Position numbers and translations under genes: made by a program. A stretch of DNA of 64,000 bases from Protula sp. h YS-2021 (Eukaryota; Annelida; Polychaeta; Sabellida; Serpulidae). The notes below the pieces were generated by a model. That model saw nothing but the letters and a program-made list of their open reading frames with translations, searched no databases and was not told the DNA's origin. Location: assembly GCA_949752745.1 (NCBI GenBank), contig OX457032.1:11357543-11421542 (forward strand), read 5' to 3'. Shown piece by piece: positions 1-12,278 of the stretch; positions within the stretch are counted from its first letter, which is position 1; every line of letters begins with the position of its first letter.

Positions 1-20
1 TTTGTAATGTCTTCGCTTTT

Positions 21-50
21 ACAGTTGGGGACATTGTCCACGGACATTCT
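21..50. repeat. Hairpin-type end motif of an interspersed repeat
   Basis: The sequence ACAGTTGGGGA is followed by a short inverted repeat (GGACATTGTCC then GGACATTC). Closely similar GGGA-plus-hairpin segments occur at 18685-18706 and 55927-55953, so this is probably one end of a dispersed element whose body lies outside the window. Seen directly: the shared words and the small palindrome. Inferred: that it is an element end. Confidence 0.35.
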
Positions 51-256
51 TGTTATTGTGAGTTAGTGACAGGATTCGTATGACGTTGCTCTCCAGTATT
101 CGCATGTTTAGTGAGCGTCAGACACCTTCAAAATATTGCTTAGTGGCGTCCATAAAGTGCGTACGCAAGAAGGGGGAAGGGGTGGGGCTGTTGGGTTCTG
201 CATGCGCTAATAGCATTGGACGACGCTACAAATTTTGCGCGGCAGGGGCGTATTTC

Positions 257-282
257 TTTTTTTTTTTTTTTTTTTTTTTTTT
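257..282. repeat. Poly(T) tract
   Basis: An uninterrupted run of about 26 T lies between two GCGTACG-like words. It could be the poly(A) tail of a retroposed sequence on the minus strand, but no recognisable retroelement body adjoins it. The rest of 1-1480 holds no gene that I can support. Confidence 0.6.
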
Positions 283-1654
283 GCGTACGTCCTTTTTGGA
301 TGACCTCTTGGGTATGTAGCGAATATTTATGAATGAGCTTCGCTTTTGATGCTTTTTTGTATTATATAAAAACTGCTGCGTGAAAAGGCTTTCACCCGTG
401 ACCGAATTGATTAAAGGTTGTTACAGTGAGGATTAATGGCCAGATATGAACAGGCTCTGTTACACAAGAATTTAGCTGAAATACGGCAATGTCTGTGTCT
501 CTGCAAAATTATTCAATATCACAATATGCTAGTCCTGAGATACCCAGATTTAGCAGATTTTTAACCAAGTAAGTGAAGACAAAAATCAATAAAATAAATA
601 AATAAAATTCAGTAATGACTTGGCTGATTTCTGAGACTTTCGAATTTACTGCTTAAAACTAGAAAGATAAACTGTTTGCATTGTGTGGTGTACGTTGTTT
701 TGTTAATGTCAGTAGTTCGGTTCAGAATTAAATGATGAAAAGTCGTCTGTGCCCTCTGTGGTCGGACTTCCCTTTTATAAACAAAATTGTCTTCAAAAGG
801 TGATTCGATGTCAAACTGAAACACTTGCTTAGATGCTTTCGCGATTTGCGCTTATAAAAACTTGGTGGAAGCTAATTAGAAGAAGAACCAACCTGTGCTT
901 TGAATTTTCATCTATGTGGCTATGCGGCGATTAGCTCGACCTGGCTAGCCACCGAACACTGACGATGATGCGCTGATTGGATGCGAGTGCAAATGACCTT
1001 TGCAGCTGTCTCGTGTAGTAGATATCTGCCTCACGTAACAGCCGAAATGTCGTGGACAAACGTAAAATTGCAGAAATGAAAATTGTCCGACCCTGGGACT
1101 TGAATCCCTGAAGCTGTCGAGAGCAAATCGTAATAAAAGAGACGCATTGAAACCTGAAGTTGCAGGCTGCCTGAATGCGCCACATAAATGCCTGGGAGAT
1201 AGGGAGGGAGGGGGGGGGGGGGGGTTATAGAAACTTTCTGGAGTAGTGAAACTTTCTTTTTAAAAGACATCTACTTGGGAGGTTGTGGTGAAATTTGAAA
1301 ATATTTTAAAATTTTCTGCAAGACGCATTGAATTCAAAGAAGCTGAGAAAGTTTTGCAGTGAAGGAATATGAGCACGCTGGTTCAGGGGAGTAGAGCTTG
1401 TTGGGGTGGTGCGTCGCGTTGTTTTGTAATTTATAGATACACGTGTAAATTTCACTCTTTTTTTCTCTCTCTTTTTTTCAGAAGTGCAAGAAATATGCGG
1501 AAATTTTAATTGTGTACCTTGCCGTGCCTAGTGTGAATATCAAATGTATTTTTATGTTAAACATGCGTACATATTAGGAATGTTTATACTTCAAGAAGTT
1601 TGGTCCGTCGAATTCACAGTGTGTATAGTTAGTGCACATTATTGTGGACTGTGA

Positions 1655-1966
1655 AAGCAGTTTGTGCATTCGCCAATAAATAAGTGTGAATTATTGAAGG
1701 ATGAGAAAGCCGAACAGAACAACAACTTTGACTTGGCCGAGGATTATGACGTCATTGCCAATGTGCCGAAGCAGGACAGCGACGACGAGCCGAGCAGAGA
1801 ACCGGAAGTGGAGCCGCAGGCTGAGCCTCCCCGCGAGGAGGAGAGGGAGCCGGAAGAAGAGGTGGCGCCCCCTCATTACGACGAGGCTGCCGAACTCGCA
1901 TCGGTGCCCGCGCCGCAAGTGCAGCGAGAGGAGGTACACGTGAGCGTGCAACAGCCTACACTCTAA
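1655..1966 (+). CDS. Candidate 3' coding exon, acidic Pro/Glu-rich protein
   Basis: An open frame of about 103 codons ends in TAA at 1964-1966 and is markedly more GC-rich than its surroundings. It has no in-frame ATG, so it must be reached by splicing; AG sites lie at 1659-1660 and 1697-1699, and a stronger TTTTTTTCAG at 1481 is out of frame. The peptide is low-complexity: EDYDVIANVP, then runs of EPE, EEER and APP, ending VSVQQPTL. Two possible donors (GTACAC at 1934, GTGAGC at 1940) both leave phase 0, matching the phase-0 acceptor before the exon at 4427. The reading may therefore be either a terminal exon or an internal exon joined to 4427-4612. I do not recognise the protein; function unknown. 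Confidence 0.5.
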   Translation, partial: KQFVHSPINKCELLKDEKAEQNNNFDLAEDYDVIANVPKQDSDDEPSREPEVEPQAEPPREEEREPEEEVAPPHYDEAAELASVPAPQVQREEVHVSVQQPTL

Positions 1967-2111
1967 TATCGCGTGACACGGCCCATGCCCGCTAATATAT
2001 CACTCTTCGTCTTCTTCAGCCTGCTGTCTAATAACACGCTTCAACGATCGCTGTATATAATGCGATTTTTTGGCATCTCGTATAACCGCTTTTATTCTCA
2101 CAGATAATTAA

Positions 2112-2158
2112 AATAAATGTTTCAATGATTGTTGATTATTTTTCTTTATTTAAATAAA
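2112..2158 (+). terminator. Candidate polyadenylation signals
   Basis: Two AATAAA hexamers (2112-2117 and 2153-2158) lie 146 and 187 bp after the stop at 1966, in AT-rich DNA. They suit a 3' UTR end for an isoform that terminates in this exon. In an AT-rich animal genome the hexamer alone is weak evidence. Confidence 0.4.
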
Positions 2159-2229
2159 TATTGTGATCTGTCCCAACTGAATACCGCGCACCAAGAAGTC
2201 AACATGTTTTTTTAGGTTGTAAGTGAGAG

Positions 2230-2425
2230 TAAGGGTGGGGGTGAGAGTGAAATTGCGCACGGACCGGTTGCCAGCGCAGGGCTAAGACCCCCCCCCCCCC
2301 CCCCCCCCCGCCATCACTAACGCTGATAGGGCAATCCATGAAATACGTGCATACGGAAGGGTTGCCAGCGTAGGGCTAAGGACCCCCACCCCTCTTACGC
2401 TGGGACAGGGGTCTGACCTAGTGCC
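2230..2425. repeat. Two-copy ~90-bp repeat with long poly(C)
   Basis: The words GGTTGCCAGCG and AGGGCTAAG occur twice (about 2263 and 2360), each followed by a C run; the first is about 22 C at 2288-2309. Similar GGGTTGG-plus-poly(C) pairs occur at about 9815-9920. The remainder of 2170-4420 shows no gene, only AT-rich DNA. Confidence 0.55.
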
Positions 2426-4426
2426 AACGTTTATGTTACAGTCATATGTGACTTCACATATCATGGGTCCGAGGAGATGGGAGGGTCAAACGGTTCGAAA
2501 TTCTGCGTAAATACTTGGTGGATTGCCCTTAAAATCCCTCGCTTGGAGTCAGTCCGGAGTTAGATATGTTCAGAAATGCCCAAACTCCAGCTACTCGGTT
2601 TTTTTTCTAAATTAGAATTTCAAAACTCTGATTTTTCCCAGGTTGACTTCTCGGTACTAGGTCCCTGAAAAAATATTGAAGTGAATAGAACCAAAAATAG
2701 AACTAAAAGTGGAACTACAACTATAGGAGAACAGGTGGTGGTGGATGCTGGTTGAGACTTCTTCTTTCCATGCGGAATAAAAAAAATAATTTGAAAGTTC
2801 CGGTTTTAATTAACATTTTCTTTAGCCTTTAGCCTTTGAAGATTTAATTCTTGGTGGTGGATTTACAATTTACCTGCGATTGAACAGAGTGTAAATGTGA
2901 ACGATACCGGAAGCTATGGCTTTTCTGGAATGCCCGATTTGTAGAGCGTATGGGGTGCAGTGCAAGTCACGTAAGGCAAACTAAATACAGTAAAAAAAAT
3001 CAGTGAACTGCATAGCCACAACTTAAAAAAACAACGAGATTTAGCTGTAGTGTTTTGTCTATTTGTTGGAGCTACTGGCTGAAATCTTAAATACAGACCT
3101 CCGCCCTCACTCTCTCTCTCTCTTCCCCTGTGTTCATTAAAATCGTAAAAACATTGGCTAATGAACACCTCGCAATTGAACATTGGTCGGGAAGGGTTCA
3201 TTATACAGTTTTTACTGAATGATTAAAAGTATAGAAGGTCTGCAAATGCGTCGCTGGAATCCCGGTCGTGGGCTGCAGAATCTACGATTGCTGAAAATAT
3301 GCTCGGTAACGTTAACGCTATACTCTGTTTGATATTAACACGTGTATTAAGATTATATAGCTACAAGATTTGTTTAACATATCTGATCGATTTATTTATA
3401 TATTTAGTATTGTGATCCTTTATTTTTTTTTTATTTGGTAACACCTGGAGACAAAAATGTTTTTGTCTCGTTTCCAAAAAAAGTGAATAAATAAAGACAA
3501 GATCGCGGGTATTTCTTCTCCTTCTCCAAAGCGTTTTTGGAGAAAAGAAAGGCATTTATTTTTTATGTATTTTTGAAGTATATAGTGTGAGGATTGTTCT
3601 GTTTCATAGTTTTTTAACCGCTGGTGCTTAGGTAACAACCTCGCGTACTCGTGGACTTTTTACAATGACACATTCAGTGTCCCAGTTCTTGGATACGGTA
3701 TTACTTTCAGCAGGAACGATCTGTTGCTGTACATAAATTGATGTGATGAAATATCAGTGTTTATACTTAATGTTACCTTGTGCAATTTAATTTCTTATAA
3801 ACATGAATACTGTGACAGTTTTAATCAATCGATCGTTGTTACTTTCCGTCCAGCAATGTTTTACTTAATGTTCTTTGAGTTTGTATTGATTTGTGTCGAT
3901 ATAGGAAATTGCTGACATGGTTACACACTCATAATTCATAATAATATGTAAAATTGAAATTTCAAAAAATGAAGCCAGATCAACTGCGCAATGTGCATGG
4001 TTTACTTATACTTCTGTTTCTGATAAAAGTGCGATAAGGTATAATGTTCGTTTGTTTGGTGTGTGATCTGCGAGTTAACTCTGTCCTGGGATGGCAAGAA
4101 GCCGTATTTTGCTTTGTTTGGGAGTAAGTGAGCTCCCGCACTGCATTATGGTCTATTATTTAGTTTGTTTTTTTTTTGGCGTTGGGGAACGGGATCCAGA
4201 ACTAATAATTAGGTACCAGAACTGAGGTCTGATAAAAAGAAAAATGTACCAATCAACAGGCACGATGGGTGTTGTTACGCGGAAGTGGTTTTGGTTTCTC
4301 AGTAATTTCAAGTGTCATTTTGATTTATTGATTTATTGTTATCTGAAGTGTGTGGGCTGTCCTTGTACACTGATGTTTTGCGTGCATTGGCCGCTCCAGT
4401 TATAATTGTTATATTTTTTGTTACAG

Positions 4427-4612
4427 CCGAAAGCAGCAGAACCTGTCCCGGAGCCGCAGAGCCCGAGCAAGGGGCCGGTGACGGTCGGCGGCATCGAGTT
4501 CGCCGGCTCGGCCAAAGAGGCCCGTCAGCGCATGAGCAAGAAGCGACGTGATGAGGTCAAGTCGCAGAACCTCAGCGCCAAGGATAAGTACGACATGTAC
4601 ATGCGCATGTAA
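4427..4612 (+). CDS. Terminal coding exon, basic C-terminal tail of an unrecognised protein
   Basis: A TTTTTTGTTACAG acceptor at 4414-4426 opens directly into 61 codons ending in TAA at 4610-4612. The exon is GC-rich with a strong third-position G/C bias, unlike the flanks, which argues for real coding. The peptide runs from a Pro/Glu linker (EPVPEPQSP) into GGIEFAGSAKEARQRM and a Lys/Arg-rich end, KDKYDMYMRM. Phase 0 at the acceptor matches both donors of the exon at 1655-1940, giving one continuous acidic-linker-to-basic-tail protein end. The patterned SAKEARQRM segment looks like a conserved short motif, but I cannot name the family. An alternative view is that the 1655 and 4427 exons are alternative last exons of the same gene. 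Confidence 0.6.
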   Translation, partial: PKAAEPVPEPQSPSKGPVTVGGIEFAGSAKEARQRMSKKRRDEVKSQNLSAKDKYDMYMRM

Positions 4613-4935
4613 GCGGCGCCGTCACCGCCGCCCCCCTGCAGCCTCGTGACTTTTGAAGCGATTGGTTCGTTCTTGGTCAGTTGAACGAATCCTCACATTC
4701 CTCTTTCCTCCCCCGTTTTGCCCCCCCCCCCCCTCCACCTTCCCGTACCATTGGTTCTTGGGGACAAAAGTGAATTGCAATTTGGAAAAGGTTACTCGCA
4801 CGAATTGCAATTTTCGATCTTCTAGAAAAGCTGAGGGTCAGTCAATATATTGTGAAGACCCTAGTGGTACTTTTATAAACGTTAGTTCAGTAGCTTTATT
4901 ATCCCCCGTGAAACGGAGGGATATAGGTTTGAGAT

Positions 4936-4994
4936 TGTCCGTCCGTCCGTCCGTCCGTCCGTCCGTCCGTCCGTCCGTCCGTCCGTCCGTCCGT
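4936..4994. repeat. (CCGT)n microsatellite
   Basis: About 14 tandem tetranucleotides lie immediately inside the left hairpin of the element beginning at 4901. A short second tract of the same tetranucleotide lies at about 8286-8311, just before the 178-bp array. Confidence 0.9.
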
Positions 4995-5544
4995 GCCCAC
5001 AATGATTATGCTATGTGGTGGATTTTCGGTACATCCGTCACTTATGTGGTTTTTCTTCCTTATGTGGTGGTTCTTATGAGGTAGCCGCATAAGCACCCAT
5101 TGAGCACAAAACAAACCACATAAGGGAGTCCGTCAAAGTCCGTTGATCAACTGTCCTGTAACACCATCTGTTGGAAAATAATGCAACTATAAAGCTAATT
5201 TCTAAAGCAAATAAGGAGAGCAGCATTTGTTTAAATCCCGCTGTGGGGTGGGGAGAATCTTAAGAATACACCCACTGCGAACAATGTTTGTATTTTGGGG
5301 GATTTTTTGAAGAATAAACTTCAAAGTGCGTTTCCTCCTACAGTTTTTATCCGATTTCATTTATTTTTGGTATCTAGTACGTGAGGCAGCCCTAGATGGG
5401 TCGGGCATACGACTTGTGCTTTTTGACTCGATCTTGAATTTTGATTTTAGGGGAAATTTTTGAAGAAAATACCTCAAAATGAATCTTATCCTACAGTTTT
5501 ATCCGTTTATTTAACTTGTGTTAATGTGTGGTTATTATTTAAAC

Positions 5545-8010
5545 ATGCACACTGGTCCGAAATATGAACCGCGCATCGACGCAATTTAAGTTAACATGCG
5601 CCGTGATCCGAAATGTGAACCGCGCATGAGCGCAAGTTAAACAAACATGCGCACTGGTTCCAAATGCGAACCGCGCATTAACGCAAGTGAAACAAACATG
5701 CGCACTGGTCCGAAATGCGAACCGGGCATCAACGCAAGTTAAATAAACATGTGCACTGGTCTAAAATAAGAAACGCGCATCAACGCAAGCTGAATAAACA
5801 TGCGGAGTTGTCCGAAATGTGAACCACGCACCAACGGAAGTTGAATAAACATGTGCACTGGTTCGAAATGCGCAACCGGACATGGACGCAAGGTGAATAA
5901 ACATGCGCACTGGTTCGAAATGCGAACCGCGCATCGACGCAAGTTAAATAAATATGTGCACTGGTCCAAGCAAAGAACCACGCATCAATGCAAGTTAAGT
6001 AATCATGCGCACTGGTCCGAAATGTAAACCGCGCATCAACGCAAGTTAAACAAACATGCGCACTGGTTCCAAATGCGAACCGCCCATTAACGCAAGTGAA
6101 ATAAACATGCGCACTGGTCCGAAATGGGCATCAACGCAAGTTAAATAAACTTGTGCACTGGTCTAAAATAAGAAACGCGCATCAACGCAAGCTAAATGAA
6201 CATGCGCACTAGTCCGAAATGCGAACCGCTCATCAACGGAAGTTGAATAAACATGCGCACTGGTTCGAAATGCGCAACCGGACATGGACGCAAGGTAAAT
6301 AAACATGCGCAAGGTAAATAAACATGCGCACTGGTTCGAAATGCAAACCGCGCATCGACGCAAGTTAAATAAATATGTGCACTGGTCCGAACAAAGAACC
6401 ACGCATCGATGCAAGTTAAGTAATCATGCGCACTGGTCCGAAATGTGAACCGCGCATCAACGCAAGTTAAATAAACATGCGCACTAGTCCGAAATGCGAA
6501 CCGGGCATGAACTGAAGTTAAATTAACATGCGCAGTTGTCCGAAATGTGAACCGGGCATGGACGCAAGTTAAATAAACATGTGCACTGGTCTAAAATAAG
6601 AAACGCGCATCAACGCAAGCTAAATGAACATGCGCACTAGTCCGAAATGCGAACCGCTCATCAACGGAAGTTGAATAAACATGCGCACTGGTTCGAAATG
6701 CGCAACCGGACATGGACGCAAGGTAAATAAACATGCGCACTGGTTCGAAATGCGAACCGCGCATCGACGCAAGTTAAATAAATATGTGCACTGGTCCGAA
6801 CAAAGAACCACGCATCGATGCAAGTTAAGTAATCATGCGCACTAGTCCGAAATGTGAACTGCGCATCAACGCAAGTTAAATAAACATGCGCACTAGTCCG
6901 AAATGCGAACCGGGCATCAACGCAAGTTAAATAAACAAGCGCAGTTGTCCGAAATGTGAACCGGGCATGGACGCAAGTGAAATCAACATACGCACTGCTT
7001 CGAAATGCGAACCGCGCATCGACGCAAGTTTAATCAATATGCGCACTGGTCCGAAATTTGAACCGCGCATCAGTGCACATTAACCAAACATGCGCACTTG
7101 TTCAAAATGTGAACCGCGCATCGATGCAAGTTAAATAAACATGTGCATTTGTCTAAAACAAGAACCGTGCATCAACGCAAATAAGAAAACATGCGCACTG
7201 GTCCGAAATGTGAACAGCGCATCAACGCAAGTTAAATAAACATGCGCATTTGTCTAAAATAAGAACCGTGTATCGACGCAAATAAAAGAAACATGCGCAC
7301 TGGTCCAAAATGTGAATCTCGCATCAACGCAAGCTAAACAAACCTGCGCACTAGTCCGACATGCGAACCGCGCATCGACGCCAGATAAATAAACATGCGC
7401 ACTGGTCCGACAAAAGAACCATGCATCGACGCAAGTTGAATAGACATGCGCAGTTTCCGAAATAAGCACCACGCATTAACGCACGTTAAATATATCCACT
7501 GGTCGGAAAAAAAACCACGCATCGACGCAAGTTATGTAATCATGCGCACTGGTCCGAATTGTGAACCGCGCATCAACGTAAGTTGCATAAACATACGCAG
7601 TGGTCCGAAATGCGAACCGGGCATCGACGCAAGCTAAATGAACATGCGCACTGGTTCGAAATGCGAACCACGCTTTGACGCAAGTTAAATAGATATGCGC
7701 AGTGGTCCGAAATACAAACCGCGCATCAGTGCACGTTAACCAAACATGCGCGCTGGTCCGAAATGTGAACCGCACATCGACGCAAGTTAAGTTGACATGC
7801 GCCGTGATCCGAAATGTGAACCGCGCATCAACGCAAGTTAAAAAAATATGCGCAGTTTTTCCACAGGCGAACCGCGCATTAACGAAAGTTAAATAAACAT
7901 GTGCACTGGACTAAAATAAGCACCATGCATTAACGCAAGTTAAATAAACATGCGCACTGGTCTAAAATAAGCACCACGCATCAACGCAAGTTAAATAAAT
8001 ATGCGCAGTT
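5545..8010. repeat. ~54-bp minisatellite, about 45 copies
   Basis: Tandem units of about 50-55 bp share the words AACATGCGCACTGGTCC, GAAATGCGAACCGCGCAT and AACGCAAGTTAAATAA. Units vary by point changes and a few indels, and there are larger duplicated blocks (for example 6150-6420 resembles 6595-6840), indicating unequal exchange. Several open frames of 60-100 codons on both strands are by-products of the periodicity. Confidence 0.9.
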
Positions 8011-8324
8011 GTGAAAGATAAGTTGTAAAATATCTTTATACAGTAAAGTGCCACATATATAATTCCGTTTATTTACAAATGACACACACAAAGCATAAAC
8101 ATTATTGACATTGACATGACGCCTGCTGGGAACCACACAAGGGCACGGGCAAATATAAACCACCACATAAGTATTTTTTATTCTCAAATAATCTTGTCCG
8201 TGGCCTACCACTTAAATGCATTTCAGGCATATCAAATGCTACCACATAATGCAACCACCACATAAGATACCTCTCGTTGGCCTGTCCGTCTGTCCGTCCG
8301 TCCGTCCGTCCCCTCTTCAAGCTA

Positions 8325-9036
8325 AGGACTTTGTGGACACCACTTCTATATCAACGAAGCATAATTCAGCTTTCATATTTCATACAGGCAAAATATAGGG
8401 TATAAAGATGTGCAACGTCAAGGTTTCAGTTTGATCGAAGCAAAATTGACAAATTGACAGGCTTTTGAAAATCGTCGAAAATAGACATATGTGCACATGT
8501 ATAGGACTTTGTGGACACCACTTCTATATCAACGAAGCATAATTCAACTTTCATATTTCATACAGGCAAAATATAGGGTATAAAGATGTGCAACGTCAAG
8601 GTTTCAGTTTGATGGAAGCAAAATTGACAAATTGACAGGCTTTTGAAAATCGTCGAAAATAGACATATGTGCACATGTATAGGACTTTGTGGACACCACT
8701 TCTATATCAACGAAGCATAATTCAGCTTTCATATTTCATACAGGCAAAATATAGGGTATAAAGATGTGCAACGTCAAGGTTTCAGTTTGATGGAAGCAAA
8801 ATTGACAAATTGACAGGCTTTTGAAAATCGTCGAAAATAGACATATGTGCACATGTATAGGACTTTGTGGACACCACTTCTATATCAACGAAGCATAATT
8901 CAGCTTTCATATTTCATATAGGCAACATATAGGGTATAAAGATGTGCAACGTCAAGGTTTCAGTTTGATCGAAGCAAAATTGACAAAATGACAGGCTTTT
9001 AAAAATCGTCATAAATCGACATATATGCAAACGGAG
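8325..9036. repeat. 178-bp tandem repeat, 4 copies
   Basis: Units start at AGGACTTTGTGG at 8325, 8503, 8681 and 8859, an exact 178-bp period. The first three are nearly identical; the fourth diverges towards its end. It is part of the HINE-like element and non-coding. Confidence 0.93.
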
Positions 9037-9104
9037 TGGACTTCAAGGAAAGGTGTCCAGCTTAGATATTGCATAGGGGTAATATTTAGGGTTTCACGGG
9101 GGAT

Positions 9105-12100
9105 ATTGCTGCTCTCTGACAGCATCTAGTTTCATTAAGTATCTTTCTAAGTATTTGTCACACAATTTGAGTGTTTACTTTTTACTTACAAACAACCCCG
9201 TTGATTTGAAGTAGTTTTTCATTTATGAATTGTGTAACGAATTGTAAATAGACTCGTATTTAAAACTGTACAATGAAATCGAAATACCAGCTCTCCACAA
9301 ATAGCTGCATAATCTGCATAGAGCTAGAAAGTATATACAGTGCTCCGTATACGTCAGAGGTTTGGTGCCCGGTAAATTGCCAAAATAGAACGAAACACGG
9401 GTCTCAGAAAGGCGTCTTTTCTTGTTGCCCAAAGGGTGTCGTTGTGGAGTTTTTATTTCTATATTTGAAATCTTCGTACCGTAAAACTTCGTGGTTTGGT
9501 TGAGTTGCTTCATGTTATTTCAGTCAGCGTGAAAGTTTGTTAATCCGAGATTTTCAATGCCAGAAACTCTGTATGTGGTATGTGGGGTATTAACGCACCA
9601 ATTGTAAATAGTCAGCTGGATCCTAAAAAAGAAAAAGAAAAAACTCGAAAAAAGAAAACCAAGAAAAAAAGTTTGTGCGTCGAATTTCAAAATAGGATTC
9701 GTAGTTTTTTGGGTGACAAGGGAAAACTTAGCATGTCTACGGGATGTAGTTTATGCATGTGAGTGGGAAGCTTTCTTTTAATGTTGAGTTCTATTCTGTG
9801 AATACATGAAAGGGTTGGCTGTGTCACCAACCAACCCCCCCCCCCCCCCACCCCCACCCCCTCATCCTCGGGCGCATGAATGGGTTGGCAGCATCATCCA
9901 TGAACCCTCCCCCCCCCCCTTATGCAGGTGATTCCATTAAGAAATAAGCGAATTACGTCACGGGGAGGGGGGGGGGAACTGATGGAATATACAGCCGAAT
10001 GGTTCGCAAACATGATGCACACTTACGCCCCCCTCCTCCCCTCCTCCTCCCCCCCCCCCTCCCCCCCCCCCCCTCATTTAAGAAGGTCTTTGCGGATGGT
10101 CTGGGAAGGGTGATTTCTCTCTTTAGCCGCTAGTTTACACATGTAAAGGCACTATAATACTGATGTAAAGGCACTATGATAATTATAGTAAGGCATCGTC
10201 ATAGCCCTGAGCTTTCGTGCCTATATGTAACGTTGCCCTGATTTAAGGTGCTAGATAGCTGTACAGTTTGGTTTATTTGTATAATCAGGCAAAATGTTAC
10301 GGACTTGAGCATCAAAACTGTCCGGCTGGTACCGCCTTCCCTTTTCTTGTTCAAGCAGTTTAATAATGGCTTTTACCCTAAGCGAAATCACGTGACACCA
10401 GCCCCTCCCCTCCCCTTCCATTGAACAGACGTTCACACGCCGTATTTTCACATCATCTCTTGTACGAGAAAATACTTAAACACACACAAAAACAGCCTAA
10501 TTGTGTAACTCAAAGCAAAACTTGATTAGTGTTATCCAACTCGGCCAATCGTTCTCAGTCCTGAAACCAGCTGACTAATTAAACCATGAATAGAACCAGA
10601 TCCATCCAGAAGTCAGATATTGTGAAACATTTATACTTTACTGTTATTGATCATATTATTATTGGGCGTTTGGATGCTGAAGTCTGTAACCAATATAAAG
10701 CTGTTTTGAAAGTAGGCATTGTACAAACAGAAAAGAGAGAAAAAAACCAAAAGAAAAGAACTTATTATTTCCTTATCTCTTCTAATGTCCTGAGTCTTGC
10801 TATAGCAAAAGGATCATTCCAGATTTAGCTTAGATTCAGAAGTTTAGTTTTTAAGGCTGTACGTTTTTGCTTCTGATTAAATTGGTATGGACAATTGTAA
10901 CGCTCTGTGACGTCATAACATAATGTTTGGTTTAAAATGCATGCGTTTTTTCCGGCATGTTACTGCTTATATTCGGTATGACCCTGTGAATTTATTCGTC
11001 TAGCCTTCGATTGCGGAAATCCGGGCTGCCCAGTTATCGATATTACATGTCTGTTGTCCATAGTTAAGGTAGAATAAGTGCAAATTAGTAAACAAACAGA
11101 AGTTGATTTTGTAGACTTTGAGATAATCTCAGTATTGTGCATAGTGTTTAATGCTTTAGGGGTAGATTTGACCGTGGTTTGAAGCACTTTTGGTGGATTG
11201 AGGCACTTCCGGAAGACCTGCCAATGGAGCCGCATTGTCATAAGTGCCTGAATCCTCTAAAAACGTGTGACACAACATGTCTATCGCTATTCTAACACTT
11301 CAGACGAAATCATATCATAATTGGCCAAATGAAGCGGAAATTTGCTTGTTCTGTTTGCTTGATTGTTTCACGACACTGTGACGTCATTGTGACGTGCGCT
11401 GGTTACTATGCCACTGACGCTTGCGAATCATCTATGACGTTTACGTCTCCAAGTGCATTGTACCGACGATTGGAGTGCTCTGAAAAATGGGGTATCTGTG
11501 GGTATCTGTGTGCGGAGGTTTTTCCTTTTTTCGGCTAACGGTAATAATTGAGATACTGAGTGTGTGAGTATCTCCGCGTAGTATTGGGCGTCAGTATTCC
11601 GCGTCAGTTTGTTTCTGCTGTTATTATTCATTGCATGTTGGTGTTTAAAAAAAGTTTAATTTTTCAATTCATATAATGGCGATAGGATGTTGTTTTGTTT
11701 GAAATTATATAAAGTTTTTCATTTTGAAATTTCTATTCATTTTTTTTAATAGTTTGTGAGGCAAAATTTTACATACAAGATTTCCTTTGTGGTGTAAGGG
11801 GACCTTAAATACACATGTGATATGTTAAAGCTGAGCTGTTTTTCAGTAGGTGCAGTGGTTAAACAAAACACATTGAGAGTTCAGTAAACAGCAGACATTT
11901 GCAAAACCTTGTTCAGTGGTGATGCTGATTCACGGCGGTTGGGGGCGGGAGTTGGTGCGTTGGCGAGCTTTGTGGGGGAAGGGCGTGGGCGTGTTGGTCT
12001 GGTGCTCATTGAGTATTCGGACATGATTTTTGAACGCAGCGGTTAAATATTTAAAAAAGCGGGGAAGGAAATAGTCGCCTCTGAGCTATCTAACCACCCC

Positions 12101-12270
12101 CTCTTCCCATTCGCACCCCCCACGCTGCCCTCCAATCCCAAGTGCCCCAATGCTCGTGGAACAACAGGGAATATGCCGATGACATCACCTAATTTTTTGC
12201 AATCTGTCACTGCGCATATCGTTGATAATCGCCTTTTGATGCAAGCAATAGGGACAAAGCAGTAAGAAAA
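9105..12270. other. Gene-poor stretch with several poly(C) tracts
   Basis: No exon or RNA gene can be supported here. C-rich homopolymer tracts lie at about 9834-9850, 9908-9918 and 10028-10073. The last includes alternating C runs and short T/A interruptions. An isolated 80-codon frame at 10586 is listed separately as a possible transposase relic. Confidence 0.5.
10586..10828 (+). pseudogene. Possible hAT-like transposase relic
   Basis: An 80-codon frame begins MNRTRSIQKSDIVKHLYF and continues VIDHIIIGRLDAEVCNQY. That loosely recalls the conserved segment of hAT/TTF-type transposase-derived proteins, where a 'FLDHFINQL-x-x-RF'-like stretch follows a basic region. There is no neighbouring catalytic domain, no inverted repeats and no splice context. 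This is pattern recognition from memory only; it may be chance. Confidence 0.2.
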
Positions 12271-12278
12271 CAACATAT

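Larger units (their letters stand above)
4901..9104. mobile_element. HINE-like non-autonomous element with internal tandem arrays
   Basis: The left end ATCCCCCGTGAAAC (4901-4914) recurs inverted as GTTTCACGGGGGAT (9091-9104). The left end continues into a partial hairpin (the GGAGGGAT arm) and then a (CCGT)n microsatellite. The interior holds a ~54-bp array, a second short (CCGT)n tract and four 178-bp units. Hairpin plus microsatellite plus tandem core between short inverted ends matches the layout described for Helentron-derived HINE and 'pearl' elements of bivalves. There is no coding capacity inside. ATT flanks both ends (…TATT before 4901, ATTGC after 9104), compatible with a very short or no target duplication. 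That it is one element rather than adjacent repeats is inferred. Confidence 0.55.

Noticed and set aside
1080..1190. tRNA-derived SINE on the minus strand (GGGATTCAAGTCCC resembles a T-arm)
   Set aside because: The stem-loop register is off by one, and no A-box or acceptor stem could be built around it.
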